A stretch of DNA of 64,000 nt from Spirosoma endophyticum (GCF_900112365.1 NZ_FOLQ01000024.1:1-64000); one strand, 5' to 3'; numbered from the stretch's first letter, positions 34,320 to 43,435 are shown. The notes: a model not told the origin generated them from the letters alone. Program-made: numbers and translations.

Positions 34320-36626
34320 ATGACTACGAGCACAATTGATCCTGTTCCGGTAGATCGCCCCAGCAAAACTGCGAAGGGTGGGGCTACATCGGAGATTCGG
34401 AAAACATATCCCGTACTGGAGATGTCCTGTGCGGCTTGTGCCGTCAGTGTCGAATCCACGTTGAAACACACACCGGGCGTTATTGACGCGGGCGTGAATT
34501 ATGCCAATCAATCGGCCTGGGTGCAGTTTGACCCAAAAGTAGTAACGCCGATTGACCTTCAACACGCTGTCCGCTCGGCCGGGTACGACATTGTTGTTGA
34601 CGTCGAAGACCCACAAGCGGTGCAGGAGGAAGCCCAGTTGCAACGTAGTGAATCGATCAGGCAACGGACCATATGGGCCTCGATCCTGTCATTACCGGTT
34701 GTTATTATTGGTATGTTCCTGATGGATCTTCCCTATGCGAACTGGATCATGATGGGGCTATCGGCTCCGGTTGTGTTTGGGCTGGGTCGGTCGTTCTATA
34801 TCAATGCCTGGAAACAGGCGGTCCACAGACAAGCCAACATGGACACGCTGGTGGCATTGAGCACCGGCATTGCGTTTCTGTTCAGCGCCTTCAACACGCT
34901 TTATCCTGCCTTTTGGCACCAGCGAGGGCTGCACCCGCACGTCTATTTTGAAGCGGCTTCGGTGGTTATCACCTTCATTTTACTCGGTAAACTGCTGGAA
35001 GAACGGGCTAAGTCGAACACATCGTCGGCTATCAAGAAGCTGATGGGTCTGCAACCCAAAACGGTTCATCTCGTTGAGGGAACTGCGGAGCGTGAGATTC
35101 CTATCGCGTCGGTGCAGGTCGGAAATTTGTTGCTGGTACGTCCCGGTGAGAAAATTCCGGTTGACGGACGGCTGGAATCCGGGCAGTCGTTCGTAGACGA
35201 GAGTATGATCAGCGGAGAGCCGGTTCCGGTTGAAAAACTGGCTGGCACAACCGTTTTCGCCGGGACGATTAATCAGAAAGGAAGCTTTCGGTTTCGGGCC
35301 GAAAAGGTAGGTGCTGATACGTTGCTGGCCCAAATCATTCGTACTGTGCAGGAAGCACAGGGTAGTAAAGCCCCGGTGCAACAACTGGTCGACCGGATTG
35401 CGGGTGTCTTCGTACCCGTAGTGCTGGGAATTGCCTTGTTAACATTCGTTGTCTGGCTACTATTCGGGGCGTATCTGATGCCGGGTTCCGATCCGTTTAC
35501 GACAGCTCTGATGACGTCGGTAACGGTGCTGGTCATTGCCTGCCCCTGTGCCCTTGGATTAGCAACGCCAACGGCCATTATGGTTGGTGTGGGAAAAGGA
35601 GCGGAGAATAATATCCTGATTAAAGATGCTGAAGGGCTTGAGATCGCTCACAAAGTGAATGCAGTTGTGCTGGATAAAACTGGAACAATCACCCAGGGGA
35701 AACCCGCTGTGACAGACTTGAGCTGGACTATACCTGGTGATGAGAAAGCTCAATTGCAATCGATACTCTATACAATGGAAGCCCAGTCGGAACATCCACT
35801 GGCTGAAGCTGTAACGAGGTATATTGCTGGTAGCCAATCACTTCGTCTGGGTGCATTTAACAGTATAACAGGCAGAGGGATTACTGCCAATTATGAGACT
35901 GGAACGTATTACGCTGGAAACCGAAACTTACTCATTGACCATCAAATTCCACTGCCGGCCGAGCTGGATGAATTAGGGGCTCAATGGCAAAGCGAAGCGA
36001 AAACAGTTGTATTTTTTGCCCGTCGGAAATTAGATCAAACGGGTGACGTTCTGGCTATAATTGCCATTGCCGACCCGATCAAAGCTGGTTCAAAACAGGC
36101 GATTGAGACACTGCAAAAGCGTGGCATCGACGTTTACATGCTCACAGGCGACAATGCCCAAACGGCTGCAGCCGTAGCCAGCCAGGTTGGGTTGAATACC
36201 TATCAGGCCGAAGCGATGCCGGCTGATAAAGCTGATTTCGTGAAAGAATTGCAGGCCAACGGGAAGATTGTAGCCATGGTTGGCGACGGTATTAACGACT
36301 CACAGGCACTGGCGCAGGCTGACCTGAGTATCGCTATGGGGAAAGGCTCCGACATTGCTATGGACGTAGCCCGAATGACGCTCATTACGTCCGATCTCAA
36401 CAGCGTACCCAAAGCGCTTCAATTGTCAAGGCAAACAGTTCGGGTTATACGCCAGAATTTGTTCTGGGCGTTTATCTACAACTTAATTGGTATTCCTCTG
36501 GCTGCTGGCGTACTGTATCCTGCCTTTGGTTTCTTACTTAATCCAATGATCGCCGGAGCCGCTATGGCACTTAGTTCGGTGTCGGTAGTCAGTAATAGCC
36601 TGCGGCTACGGCGCATACAGTTGTGA
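34320..36626 (+). CDS. copA: Copper-translocating P-type ATPase
   Basis: A 768-residue P1B-type ATPase that exports copper(I) from the cytoplasm. It has one N-terminal HMA domain (CxxC at C37 and C40), eight membrane helices, the transport motif C408-P409-C410 (CPCALGLATPTAIMVG), the phosphorylated aspartate D452 in DKTGTITQG, SEHPLAEAV and the hinge GDGINDSQAL. The sequence is complete and similar to CopA of other Bacteroidota. It is co-transcribed with the chaperone gene and ends at a strong terminator. No visible operator. Confidence 0.96.
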   Translation: MTTSTIDPVPVDRPSKTAKGGATSEIRKTYPVLEMSCAACAVSVESTLKHTPGVIDAGVNYANQSAWVQFDPKVVTPIDLQHAVRSAGYDIVVDVEDPQAVQEEAQLQRSESIRQRTIWASILSLPVVIIGMFLMDLPYANWIMMGLSAPVVFGLGRSFYINAWKQAVHRQANMDTLVALSTGIAFLFSAFNTLYPAFWHQRGLHPHVYFEAASVVITFILLGKLLEERAKSNTSSAIKKLMGLQPKTVHLVEGTAEREIPIASVQVGNLLLVRPGEKIPVDGRLESGQSFVDESMISGEPVPVEKLAGTTVFAGTINQKGSFRFRAEKVGADTLLAQIIRTVQEAQGSKAPVQQLVDRIAGVFVPVVLGIALLTFVVWLLFGAYLMPGSDPFTTALMTSVTVLVIACPCALGLATPTAIMVGVGKGAENNILIKDAEGLEIAHKVNAVVLDKTGTITQGKPAVTDLSWTIPGDEKAQLQSILYTMEAQSEHPLAEAVTRYIAGSQSLRLGAFNSITGRGITANYETGTYYAGNRNLLIDHQIPLPAELDELGAQWQSEAKTVVFFARRKLDQTGDVLAIIAIADPIKAGSKQAIETLQKRGIDVYMLTGDNAQTAAAVASQVGLNTYQAEAMPADKADFVKELQANGKIVAMVGDGINDSQALAQADLSIAMGKGSDIAMDVARMTLITSDLNSVPKALQLSRQTVRVIRQNLFWAFIYNLIGIPLAAGVLYPAFGFLLNPMIAGAAMALSSVSVVSNSLRLRRIQL

Positions 36627-36660
36627 GGCTTCGTATCTGATGTCCATACGGCGTAGCCAT

Positions 36661-36696
36661 AAAAATACCCCGCCAAGAGTTTAGCGGGGTATTTTT
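36661..36696. terminator. Bidirectional intrinsic terminator
   Basis: AAAAATACCCCGC pairs with GCGGGGTATTTTT across a 10-base loop between copA (+) and rplY (-). Both sides carry A/T runs. Confidence 0.93.
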
Positions 36697-36737
36697 ATGG
36701 TCTATTAGCTTACTAAATGGCGTTCAGAACACCTTTA

Positions 36738-37295
36738 TTATTTACCACGTAGTGCACGTGGTATTTCGATGCTGGCTACTGGGTTCGAAGCGGCTTCGAG
36801 TAGCTCGATGTTTTTGACCTGAATCTGACCAACGCGAACCGATTTGCCCAGGTCAAGATTTGATACGTCAATATCAATAAAATCAGGGATGTTTTCAACG
36901 GTGCCTTTCACCCGCAGCTTCCGAACGCGCGTTACCAGCTTGCCGCCTTTTTGTACGCCAGGAGCCGTTCCGAGCAAACGAACCGGAACCGCAATTTTGA
37001 TAGGCTTTTTATCCGTAATCAGCAGAAAGTCAGCGTGCAACAGGACGTCACTTACTGGGTGGAATTGAGCTTCCTGAAGAACAGCCCGGTATTCAGCACC
37101 CTCAATATTCAGGGCCACTTCAAAAATATTGGGTGTATATAGTAAGTCGCGGAACAGGATCGCGGGCGCATAGAAATGCACTTGTTCCTGACCACCGTAC
37201 AATACGCACGGAACATTACCCTCGGCCCGAATCGCTTGGGATTCCGTGCGGCCGAGATTCGCTCGTTGATACCCTACAATCTCGATTTTTTTCAT
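36738..37295 (-). CDS. rplY: 50S ribosomal protein L25 (general stress protein Ctc)
   Basis: A 185-residue L25/TL5-type protein that binds 5S rRNA. The N-terminal L25 domain (KKIEIVGYQRANLGRTESQA) is followed by a C-terminal TL5 domain (GGKLVTRVRKLRVKGTVENIPD). The start at M of MKKIEIVG is fixed by the family; the earlier start adds unrelated residues. It lies 69 bases downstream of prs and on the same strand, a usual pairing. Confidence 0.94.
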   Translation of the reverse strand: MKKIEIVGYQRANLGRTESQAIRAEGNVPCVLYGGQEQVHFYAPAILFRDLLYTPNIFEVALNIEGAEYRAVLQEAQFHPVSDVLLHADFLLITDKKPIKIAVPVRLLGTAPGVQKGGKLVTRVRKLRVKGTVENIPDFIDIDVSNLDLGKSVRVGQIQVKNIELLEAASNPVASIEIPRALRGK

Positions 37296-37364
37296 GTTAT
37301 GTTTTGCCAACTGTCCATAGTCAGCCGAAAAAGATGAATGATACCCGGACATGGACGCCCGGTA

Positions 37365-38309
37365 CTACAATTGTTTTATAAACAGAGAACTAATAGATTC
37401 ATGATCACGAATGCGGCCAATGGCTTTGGCAAATAACTCTGCCACCGACAACACTCTAATTTTATCGTTGGGTTGCTTTAGCGGTAGTGTATCGGCCACA
37501 ACCAGCTCATCCAACACCGAATTGGCAATGTTTTCATGCGCCTTTCCCGACATGATTGGGTGTGTGCATACAGCCCGAACGGATAAAGCACCTTTGTCCA
37601 GAATAATCTGGGCGGCTTTGGCCATCGTACCACCCGTGTCGATCAAATCGTCCACCAGTACTACGTTAGCCCCTTCAACGTCGCCAATAACCTGCATCGA
37701 CGCAATCTCATTGGCCCGTTTGCGGTGTTTGTCGCAGAGTACAATGTCGGCGTTGAAATGCTTCGCGAACGTTCGGGCCCGGTTGGCACCACCCACGTCC
37801 GGCGAGGCAACTACCAGATTTTCCAGGTTCAGACTTTTAATGTACGGTACGAAAACCGATGTTCCTTCCAGATGATCTACCGGGAAGTCGAAAAATCCCT
37901 GAATTTGTCCCGCATGAAGGTCAATCGTCATCAGTCTGTCTACACCAGATGCGGCCAGCATGTTGGCGACCAGCTTCGCGGCAATCGACACGCGCGGCTT
38001 GTCTTTTCGATCCTGACGGGCGTATCCAAAATATGGAATGACGACTGTAACGTAGTGCGCTGACGCTCGGCGAGCGGCATCCACCATCAGTAATAGTTCC
38101 AGCAGATTATCACCCGGAGGGGGCGTCGATTGAATCAAAAATACATCGCAACCCCGAACCGATTCCTCAAAACTCGGCGACATCTCCCCATCACTAAACC
38201 GTCGGCAGGTGTATCCGCCTAAGTCTTTTCCGTAGTAATGGGCAATTTTTTCGGCCAGGTATGTAGATTGACTGCCAGAAAAAATCTTAACCGGGTTAAA
38301 CGATGCCAT
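37365..38309 (-). CDS. prs: Ribose-phosphate pyrophosphokinase
   Basis: A 314-residue PRPP synthetase, making phosphoribosyl pyrophosphate from ribose 5-phosphate and ATP. The PRPP/ribose-binding motif DDLIDTGGTMAKAA, the ATP flag region and SDGEMSPSFEESVRGCDVFL are all present. DVGGANRARTFAKHF is the segment that binds phosphate and metal. The start at M of MASFNPVKIFSG is preferred over one 24 bases upstream. It is followed by rplY. Confidence 0.97.
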   Translation of the reverse strand: MASFNPVKIFSGSQSTYLAEKIAHYYGKDLGGYTCRRFSDGEMSPSFEESVRGCDVFLIQSTPPPGDNLLELLLMVDAARRASAHYVTVVIPYFGYARQDRKDKPRVSIAAKLVANMLAASGVDRLMTIDLHAGQIQGFFDFPVDHLEGTSVFVPYIKSLNLENLVVASPDVGGANRARTFAKHFNADIVLCDKHRKRANEIASMQVIGDVEGANVVLVDDLIDTGGTMAKAAQIILDKGALSVRAVCTHPIMSGKAHENIANSVLDELVVADTLPLKQPNDKIRVLSVAELFAKAIGRIRDHESISSLFIKQL

Positions 38310-38330
38310 GAGTGCCGCACAAATTTTCCG

Positions 38331-38338
38331 CAAAGGTA
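38331..38338 (-). promoter_or_regulatory. Promoter core TACCTTTG of prs
   Basis: The - strand reads TACCTTTG, an exact TAnnTTTG match followed by C, 22 bases ahead of the prs start codon. This supports the shorter start at 38309. Confidence 0.7.
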
Positions 38339-38393
38339 CGGAAAAAATGAGCAGTTTGCTGCCTATTCGTCAATGTTTCGCACACGAGCGCGC

Positions 38394-38969
38394 TTAATGT
38401 TCACTCGAAACAGACGAACGTAGCCTGATTTTTTGATAAACAGCTACGCAAAGAATACTTGATATGACCCCAACACCCGTTCCGGCCAGTACGTCGAGTG
38501 GGTAATGGGCAGCTACGTAAATCCGGCTGTACGATACAACAGCCGCCCACAAAAATCCCCATTTTAGCCAGGGGTGCCGCTTGCCAAGTAATAGCCATAG
38601 GGTGGTTGCCAGCGCAAACGTAGTAGCTGCGTGCGATGATACAAATCCATATTGACCGCCACATTCCATAACTGGATGCATTACTTTTTGAATAGCCGCT
38701 GTATGACAGGGCCGTAGCCGGTGGGTGAGGGGTTTAAAGACAGATGAAGAAAGTTGGTCACCAACAGCTACAGCCGCAATGATGGTGAGTATAAGGCCGG
38801 CAGCTTGTCGGCGATACGTATAAATTAACCATACAACCAGCAGCGCGTAAAATGGTATCCAGGTGTTACGTTCCGTGATCCCAATCATGATTGGATCGAG
38901 CCAGGGCGTGTAGCGACCGTTGAGCCACAGGAAAAGATTGGTGTCGAGTTCGTTAAGCGTTTGTAGCAC
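38394..38969 (-). CDS. PAP2-family membrane phosphatase
   Basis: A 191-residue integral membrane phosphatase. The three PAP2 signature parts are visible as KPLTHRLRP, SSHAATTFA (PSGH variant) and RIYVAAHYPLDVLAG with the catalytic histidine. Several membrane helices are present. It probably acts on undecaprenyl pyrophosphate or other lipid phosphates in the cell envelope. The start overlaps the end of the upstream broken Uma2 gene by 17 bases, which points to a single transcript. Confidence 0.92.
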   Translation of the reverse strand: MLQTLNELDTNLFLWLNGRYTPWLDPIMIGITERNTWIPFYALLVVWLIYTYRRQAAGLILTIIAAVAVGDQLSSSVFKPLTHRLRPCHTAAIQKVMHPVMECGGQYGFVSSHAATTFALATTLWLLLGKRHPWLKWGFLWAAVVSYSRIYVAAHYPLDVLAGTGVGVISSILCVAVYQKIRLRSSVSSEH

Positions 38970-39620
38970 GGGTATCCATAACCACTTTGTGGTATATATC
39001 CTTCATTGAAATGGTAAACTCGCCGATGCTGACCGCCATGTCGAGCGTATCATAGTCTTCATTGAGCCAGTGGCGGCTATCCTGTTGTTTGGTATAAATC
39101 GAAACAAAATGTACGCCTTGTTCAATGTAAATTATATACTGTACAGATTCGAGTTGTTTGTAGCAGCGTAGCTTAACGTGCATATCTTCCCGATACGTTG
39201 AGTCGGAATGGACTTCAACCAGCAGATATGGGTTTGTAATGCCTGACTCCTGACCCTTACGGGGTAAGAGTTGACTCTCTTCGCTCATGACCAGCACATC
39301 GGGCTTGAGGCTAATTCGCAGGCTGGTACGTATACCAATTTATTGCTGCCCATTATGCGGGTGTTCGGTAGGTCGTAGAATACTGCTCGTAGTGTACTTA
39401 TAACATTCGCTACAATTGTCTCGTGTCTGTCGCTTGCCATGCCAATCTGTGCTCGTATCTGCCCGTTTAGATACTCGATGTCGTACTCTACCGGAAATGG
39501 TTCTTCGCCCAATTCATCCAGTACGTTCCAGTATTCATCCAGCGAAGCGGTAATAAAGACCACTTCTTCATTTTTCAGCCGTTCGGTAATCTGTTCTGCA
39601 AGAGGGGCAGTCACGACCAT
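38953..39620 (-). pseudogene. Frameshifted Uma2-family (PD-(D/E)XK) gene
   Basis: Two overlapping reading frames together encode one Uma2-family protein. The first (from 39620) holds ITASLDEYWNVLDELGEEPF and NTRIMGSNKLVYVPACELA and then runs to a premature stop after a few wrong residues. The second continues from about 39305 with LKPDVLVMSEESQL, TNPYLLVEVHSDSTYREDM and YKQLESVQYIIYIEQ, which contain the PD and E-x-K-like nuclease core. Reading E-L-A directly into L-K-P-D-V needs one extra base at about 39310, so a single-base deletion is the likely lesion. A sequencing error cannot be ruled out. Function of Uma2 proteins is unknown beyond the nuclease fold. Confidence 0.72.
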
Positions 39621-39662
39621 AGTTGTGTTTTTTGATGAATATACGAAAAAAGATTGAATAGG

Positions 39663-40577
39663 TTACAACACCAGAAACTGGCTCAAGTAATTCCGGGCGG
39701 TCAGAATGGCCGTTTGGACATCGTCGGGACTACCTTCATACGCTTTGTCTTCGACTTCAATGCAAACAGGACCCCGGTAACGAACATCGGTCAGAGCGGC
39801 AAAAAACTCCCGCCAGCGAACATCGCCCAAGCCCGGAAGTTTGGGGGAATGGTATTCCAATGGATTCGCCATGATTCCCACACGGTTCAACTTATCGCGA
39901 TAGAGCTTAACGTCTTTCAGGTGAATGTGATGCAGTCGGTCGCGATAGTCGTAGATGGGCTTTACTTCGTCCATTATCTGCCAGATGAGGTGGCTGGGAT
40001 CGTAATTTAGACCCAACGCCCGCGACGGAATAATGTCGAACATCCGGTCCCAGATGGCGGGCGTAGTAGCCAGATTTTTACCGCCCGGCCACTCGTCGTT
40101 TGTAAACCACATGGGACAGTTTTCGATGCCAATCTTTACGTTACACTCCTCGGCCACTTTCACAATAGCGGGCCAGTGTTCGGCGTATTGTTTCAGGTTG
40201 TCGGCGATACTCAGAGATGGGTTCCGACCGATGAACGTATTGACAACAGGGACGCCCAGTTTCGCGGCTGCCCGAATGAGTTTCTTGATATGTTCGCGGT
40301 AAAATTCGGCCTGTTCCGGGTTCGGATCAAGAGGATTCGGATAATAACCCAGCCCCGAAATCGACACATGGTAGAGTCGCGTCAGCGTGTGAATCTGTTC
40401 AACATTCAGGTTGTCAACGTCCAGGTGGGTTACGCCTGCATACCGACGGGCATCGGCGTTTCCGCTTGGCCAGCACATCAGTTCAACACACTTGAATTTG
40501 TGTTCAGACGCAAAATTTAAGACCCCATTCAGGTCATAATCAGCCAGGATAGCCGATACAAAGCCGAGATTGAGCAT
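39663..40577 (-). CDS. Sugar phosphate isomerase/epimerase (xylose isomerase-like TIM barrel)
   Basis: A 304-residue AP-endonuclease-2/xylose-isomerase-like TIM barrel enzyme. Metal-binding segments are visible as IGIENCPMW, NYDPSHLIW, HHIHLKDVK and VCIEVEDKAYEGS. No signal peptide. The family covers ketose 3-epimerases, inosose dehydratase partners and related sugar enzymes; the substrate is unknown. Downstream of deoC on the same strand with a 44-base gap, so both may be transcribed together. Confidence 0.9.
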   Translation of the reverse strand: MLNLGFVSAILADYDLNGVLNFASEHKFKCVELMCWPSGNADARRYAGVTHLDVDNLNVEQIHTLTRLYHVSISGLGYYPNPLDPNPEQAEFYREHIKKLIRAAAKLGVPVVNTFIGRNPSLSIADNLKQYAEHWPAIVKVAEECNVKIGIENCPMWFTNDEWPGGKNLATTPAIWDRMFDIIPSRALGLNYDPSHLIWQIMDEVKPIYDYRDRLHHIHLKDVKLYRDKLNRVGIMANPLEYHSPKLPGLGDVRWREFFAALTDVRYRGPVCIEVEDKAYEGSPDDVQTAILTARNYLSQFLVL

Positions 40578-40621
40578 TTTTTATACTAATGAATAATTAT
40601 AAATGGAGAATAATAATCTCG

Positions 40622-41389
40622 TCAATATCCTTTGGATTCGCTCTGATTTGCCTTTAGCAAGGGTGACGTAGTGTAGCCAAATCGTTTGTAAGCCTCGGTG
40701 ATAATGGAAGCTGTGGATGATGTACCAACCCGAGTAACGCCCATGTCTTTTACCCGTAGCAGTTCAATGAGGGTGCGAATGCCGCCCGACGCCTTGATCT
40801 TAACCATTGGCCCTACGTGTTTACGCATTAACTGTAAGTCATGTTCGGTAGCCCCAACGTAATCATATTTACCATCCGCCCCTTTCACAAAGCCAAAACC
40901 CGTTGAGGTCTTAACAAACTCGACACCGACATCTGTGCAAATTTCACAGAGCCGGATTTTGAGTGAATCGGTAGGCAGGAAATCAGTCTCGAAAATTACT
41001 TTCAGGGTGGCTCTATGCGCCCGGCACGTTTCGTGAACAGCCTGGATTTCGGCCTTCATGTATGCCCAGTCTTCGCTCAGTACCTTGCCAATATTGACAA
41101 CCATATCAATCTCGACAGCTCCATCGCGGCAAGCCTGAATAGTTTCGGCTACTTTAAGGCTTATTGAGTTTGAACCATGTGGGAAACCAATGACCGTACC
41201 AACTAATACGTCAGATTCAGATAAGCGTTCGGACGCCATCGAAACGGCATAGGGTTTGATGCAAACCGATGCTACGTTGTAGGCCAGAGCCAGTTCGCAA
41301 CCTGCACGAAGTTCGGCATCCGTTAGCGTTGGATGCAACAGCGCATGGTCAATTAGTTTGGCAATCTCGCGAATAGGGGTCGGGATCAT
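40622..41389 (-). CDS. deoC: Deoxyribose-phosphate aldolase
   Basis: A 255-residue class I aldolase that cleaves 2-deoxyribose 5-phosphate to acetaldehyde and glyceraldehyde 3-phosphate. The Schiff-base lysine is in EFVKTSTGFG and the second active-site lysine in VKIKASGGIRTL. IDHALLHPTLTDAEL is the family start. It is probably used in nucleoside catabolism. The C-terminal end is slightly longer than in E. coli. Confidence 0.96.
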   Translation of the reverse strand: MIPTPIREIAKLIDHALLHPTLTDAELRAGCELALAYNVASVCIKPYAVSMASERLSESDVLVGTVIGFPHGSNSISLKVAETIQACRDGAVEIDMVVNIGKVLSEDWAYMKAEIQAVHETCRAHRATLKVIFETDFLPTDSLKIRLCEICTDVGVEFVKTSTGFGFVKGADGKYDYVGATEHDLQLMRKHVGPMVKIKASGGIRTLIELLRVKDMGVTRVGTSSTASIITEAYKRFGYTTSPLLKANQSESKGY

Positions 41390-41471
41390 ACACGCATGGA
41401 AAAACAGTCGGCAAGATAAGGAATTGTGCCGGAATGCTGATTTCCAAACCGATTGCGCGATTACATACGCT

Positions 41472-41545
41472 GTGTCATAAACTCAGAATCCTGATTACAT
41501 ACCTCGTAGCTGGAGGATACAATCAGGATTCTGAGTTTATGACAC
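41472..41545. repeat. Perfect 25-bp inverted repeat next to the HTH gene
   Basis: Arms 41472-41496 and 41521-41545 are perfectly complementary over 25 bases, around a 24-base loop. The right arm ends 3 bases past the stop codon of the HTH gene (- strand). No U-tract follows in either direction, so it is not a classic terminator. It may stabilise the 3' end of the HTH mRNA or block read-through into deoC. Confidence 0.75.
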
Positions 41546-41548
41546 CGT

Positions 41549-41788
41549 TTACAACACAACTAATCCTACTTTGACAGCCCACAAGGCCAGCCCAACCCGA
41601 CTTTTGACATGCACTCGCCCAAAAAGCGATTCCCGGTAGCCGTCTACAGTGCGGGGACTAACATTCATTTGATCTGCAATCTGGACGTAGGTTAATTCGG
41701 AACAGGCTAACTGAATAAACCGAAACTCCCGTTGATTAAGTTTGATGGGGTCCGGGTTGCGGACAGACGAAAGAGAGAGGCTGTTCAT
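41549..41788 (-). CDS. LuxR-type HTH-only regulator
   Basis: A 79-residue protein consisting almost only of a GerE/LuxR helix-turn-helix: REFRFIQLACSELTYVQIADQMNVSPRTVDGYRESLF. No receiver domain is visible, so it is either a stand-alone DNA-binding protein or the C-terminal part of a former NarL-type regulator. The start MNSLSLSSVRNPDPIKLNQ and clean composition support a complete small gene. It lies 83 bases from deoC, separated by the 25-bp inverted repeat. Confidence 0.82.
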   Translation of the reverse strand: MNSLSLSSVRNPDPIKLNQREFRFIQLACSELTYVQIADQMNVSPRTVDGYRESLFGRVHVKSRVGLALWAVKVGLVVL

Positions 41789-41867
41789 GGTATGGGTGAA
41801 TTAGAGCTAACTGTCTGTAAGTAAGCAAATAACCACACGCCTGCCAAAAGAACTGAGTAAACGGTAA

Positions 41868-41912
41868 ATAACCCCGGAACAGGCAACGATACGTTGTCCG
41901 TTTCGGGGTTAT
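41868..41912 (-). terminator. Weak hairpin downstream of mnmA
   Basis: ATAACCCCG pairs with CGGGGTTAT across 27 bases that contain the further dyad GGCAAC/GTTGTC. The position, 56 bases after the mnmA stop, suggests termination, but no U-tract is present. Confidence 0.4.
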
Positions 41913-41967
41913 CAGTATACAAGCGTACCCTTGTAACGACTTGACAAGCTCTTGGTTAGGCGCCTAA

Positions 41968-43131
41968 TTAAACGGTAGTTGTTGATCGATTCCGATCGGC
42001 AAAATGGTCGATTTGCGAGCCATCGGCCTGCCGAAAGCTTTTCATAATCCAGCCACCACCGATCACGTCATCGCCTTCGTAGAACACGGCTGCCTGACCG
42101 GGAGCAATCGCTGAAACACCTTCCTGAAAAAGCACTTCGATTTTATCGCCATGTTGCGAAATTGTTGCCGGGGTGCCTGGGTCTTTGTAGCGCACTTTCG
42201 TGACAGTTTCCATTAGTCCGGTAATGTGATCGTATTTTTGCAGGTTCAACTTGCTGACAATCATGCCGTCCCGAAAAAGATCCTTGTCTATACCTAAAAC
42301 GACTTCGTTCGTGTCTTTCCGAATTTCAGTCACGAACATGGGTTGGCCAAAAGCCATACCCAGGCCCTTTCGTTGGCCAATGGTATAAAAAGGATAGCCT
42401 TGATGGTTGCCCATAATTTTACCGGTGCCTTCCATCACGAAATTCCCGCCGGCAACTTCGGCTTCCAGACCCGGCATGCGTCGTTTTAGAAAACCACGAT
42501 AGTCGTTGTCAGGTACAAAACAGATTTCGTAAGATTCTGATTTGGTGACCAATTCCATAAAACCGCGCTCTTTAGCCATTTCCCGAATTTCTGATTTCCG
42601 CAAGTGACCAAGTGGTAATTTCGTCCGGCTCAAACTCGCCTGCGAAACGCCCCACAGTACATAGGATTGATCTTTTAACGTATCAATGCCTTTGGAAAGG
42701 ACAAACCTACCGGTATCTTCCTCCCGAATATGGGCGTAGTGGCCGGTTGCAATCGACTCACAGTCAAGTCGGTCGGCCCGGCGAAGCAGCGCATCCCATT
42801 TGATGTGGGTATTGCACATAACGCAGGGATTCGGTGTCCGGCCTTCGAGGTACTCCCCCGTGAAATGGTCGATAACCGCATCACCGAACTCCTCCCGGAT
42901 ATCTAAAATATAGTGTGGGAAACCAAGGCTAACGGCGATGTTACGGGCATCGTTGATGCTGTCCAGGCTGCAACAGCCGGTTTCTTTTTTTGTGCCTCCC
43001 GAAGATGCATAGTCCCAGGTTTTCATGGTCATGCCAATGACCTCGTAGCCTTCTTCATGCAACATAACCGCTGCCAGTGAGGAGTCAATGCCGCCACTCA
43101 TAGCGACCAGAATGCGTCCGTGCTTGCTCAT
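41968..43131 (-). CDS. mnmA: tRNA 2-thiouridylase MnmA
   Basis: A 387-residue enzyme that thiolates U34 of tRNA Lys, Glu and Gln. The ATP motif MSGGIDSSLAAVML is at residues 10-23, the first catalytic cysteine in NPCVMCNTHIKWD and the second in YEICFVPDNDYRGF. The C-terminal domain carries SVLxxQAAVFYEGDDVIGGGWI. Length is normal. A promoter core is 77 bases upstream. Confidence 0.96.
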   Translation of the reverse strand: MSKHGRILVAMSGGIDSSLAAVMLHEEGYEVIGMTMKTWDYASSGGTKKETGCCSLDSINDARNIAVSLGFPHYILDIREEFGDAVIDHFTGEYLEGRTPNPCVMCNTHIKWDALLRRADRLDCESIATGHYAHIREEDTGRFVLSKGIDTLKDQSYVLWGVSQASLSRTKLPLGHLRKSEIREMAKERGFMELVTKSESYEICFVPDNDYRGFLKRRMPGLEAEVAGGNFVMEGTGKIMGNHQGYPFYTIGQRKGLGMAFGQPMFVTEIRKDTNEVVLGIDKDLFRDGMIVSKLNLQKYDHITGLMETVTKVRYKDPGTPATISQHGDKIEVLFQEGVSAIAPGQAAVFYEGDDVIGGGWIMKSFRQADGSQIDHFADRNRSTTTV

Positions 43132-43207
43132 TTTGCGATCTGCGAGGGTTCAAGGCCCTCCGATTTTAGTAAGTTGGATGGTGTCACTTTGGATTGAAAG
43201 CGACACA

Positions 43208-43215
43208 CAAAGGTA
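43208..43215 (-). promoter_or_regulatory. Promoter core TACCTTTG of mnmA
   Basis: The - strand reads TACCTTTG, an exact TAnnTTTG match followed by T, 77 bases ahead of the mnmA start. A TTTTGCG element lies close by, but at an unusual distance for a -33 box. Confidence 0.6.
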
Positions 43216-43396
43216 CGAACGCAAAATGACGTAATCTTAGTTTCGGGCCGACAGCGTTGCTGTCAAGATAGGCGTCAATTGAATCAGGTTCGTCAAAAAT
43301 AATTATCTTCTTCTGTTCATCGGTTGAGACAAGCTATCTGTCGACGTTTTCTGGCTAATAATCTATTTGGTTTTTTGGCTAGATAAACCGACTGTT

Positions 43397-43435
43397 CCTT
43401 TGGGCTTTCACGGAGTGAGCGTGAGAGCCCAAAGG
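43397..43435 (+). promoter_or_regulatory. Hairpin in the dipeptidase leader
   Basis: CCTTTGGGCTTTCACG pairs with CGTGAGAGCCCAAAGG (one G-T pair) around a 7-base loop. It ends 29 bases ahead of the dipeptidase ATG. It has no T-run, so it may be a leader structure that affects translation or mRNA stability. The role is inferred from position alone. Confidence 0.45.

Noticed and set aside
34302..34664. A 120-codon - strand frame overlapping copA
   Set aside because: It is antisense to the HMA domain of the copper ATPase and has no features of its own.
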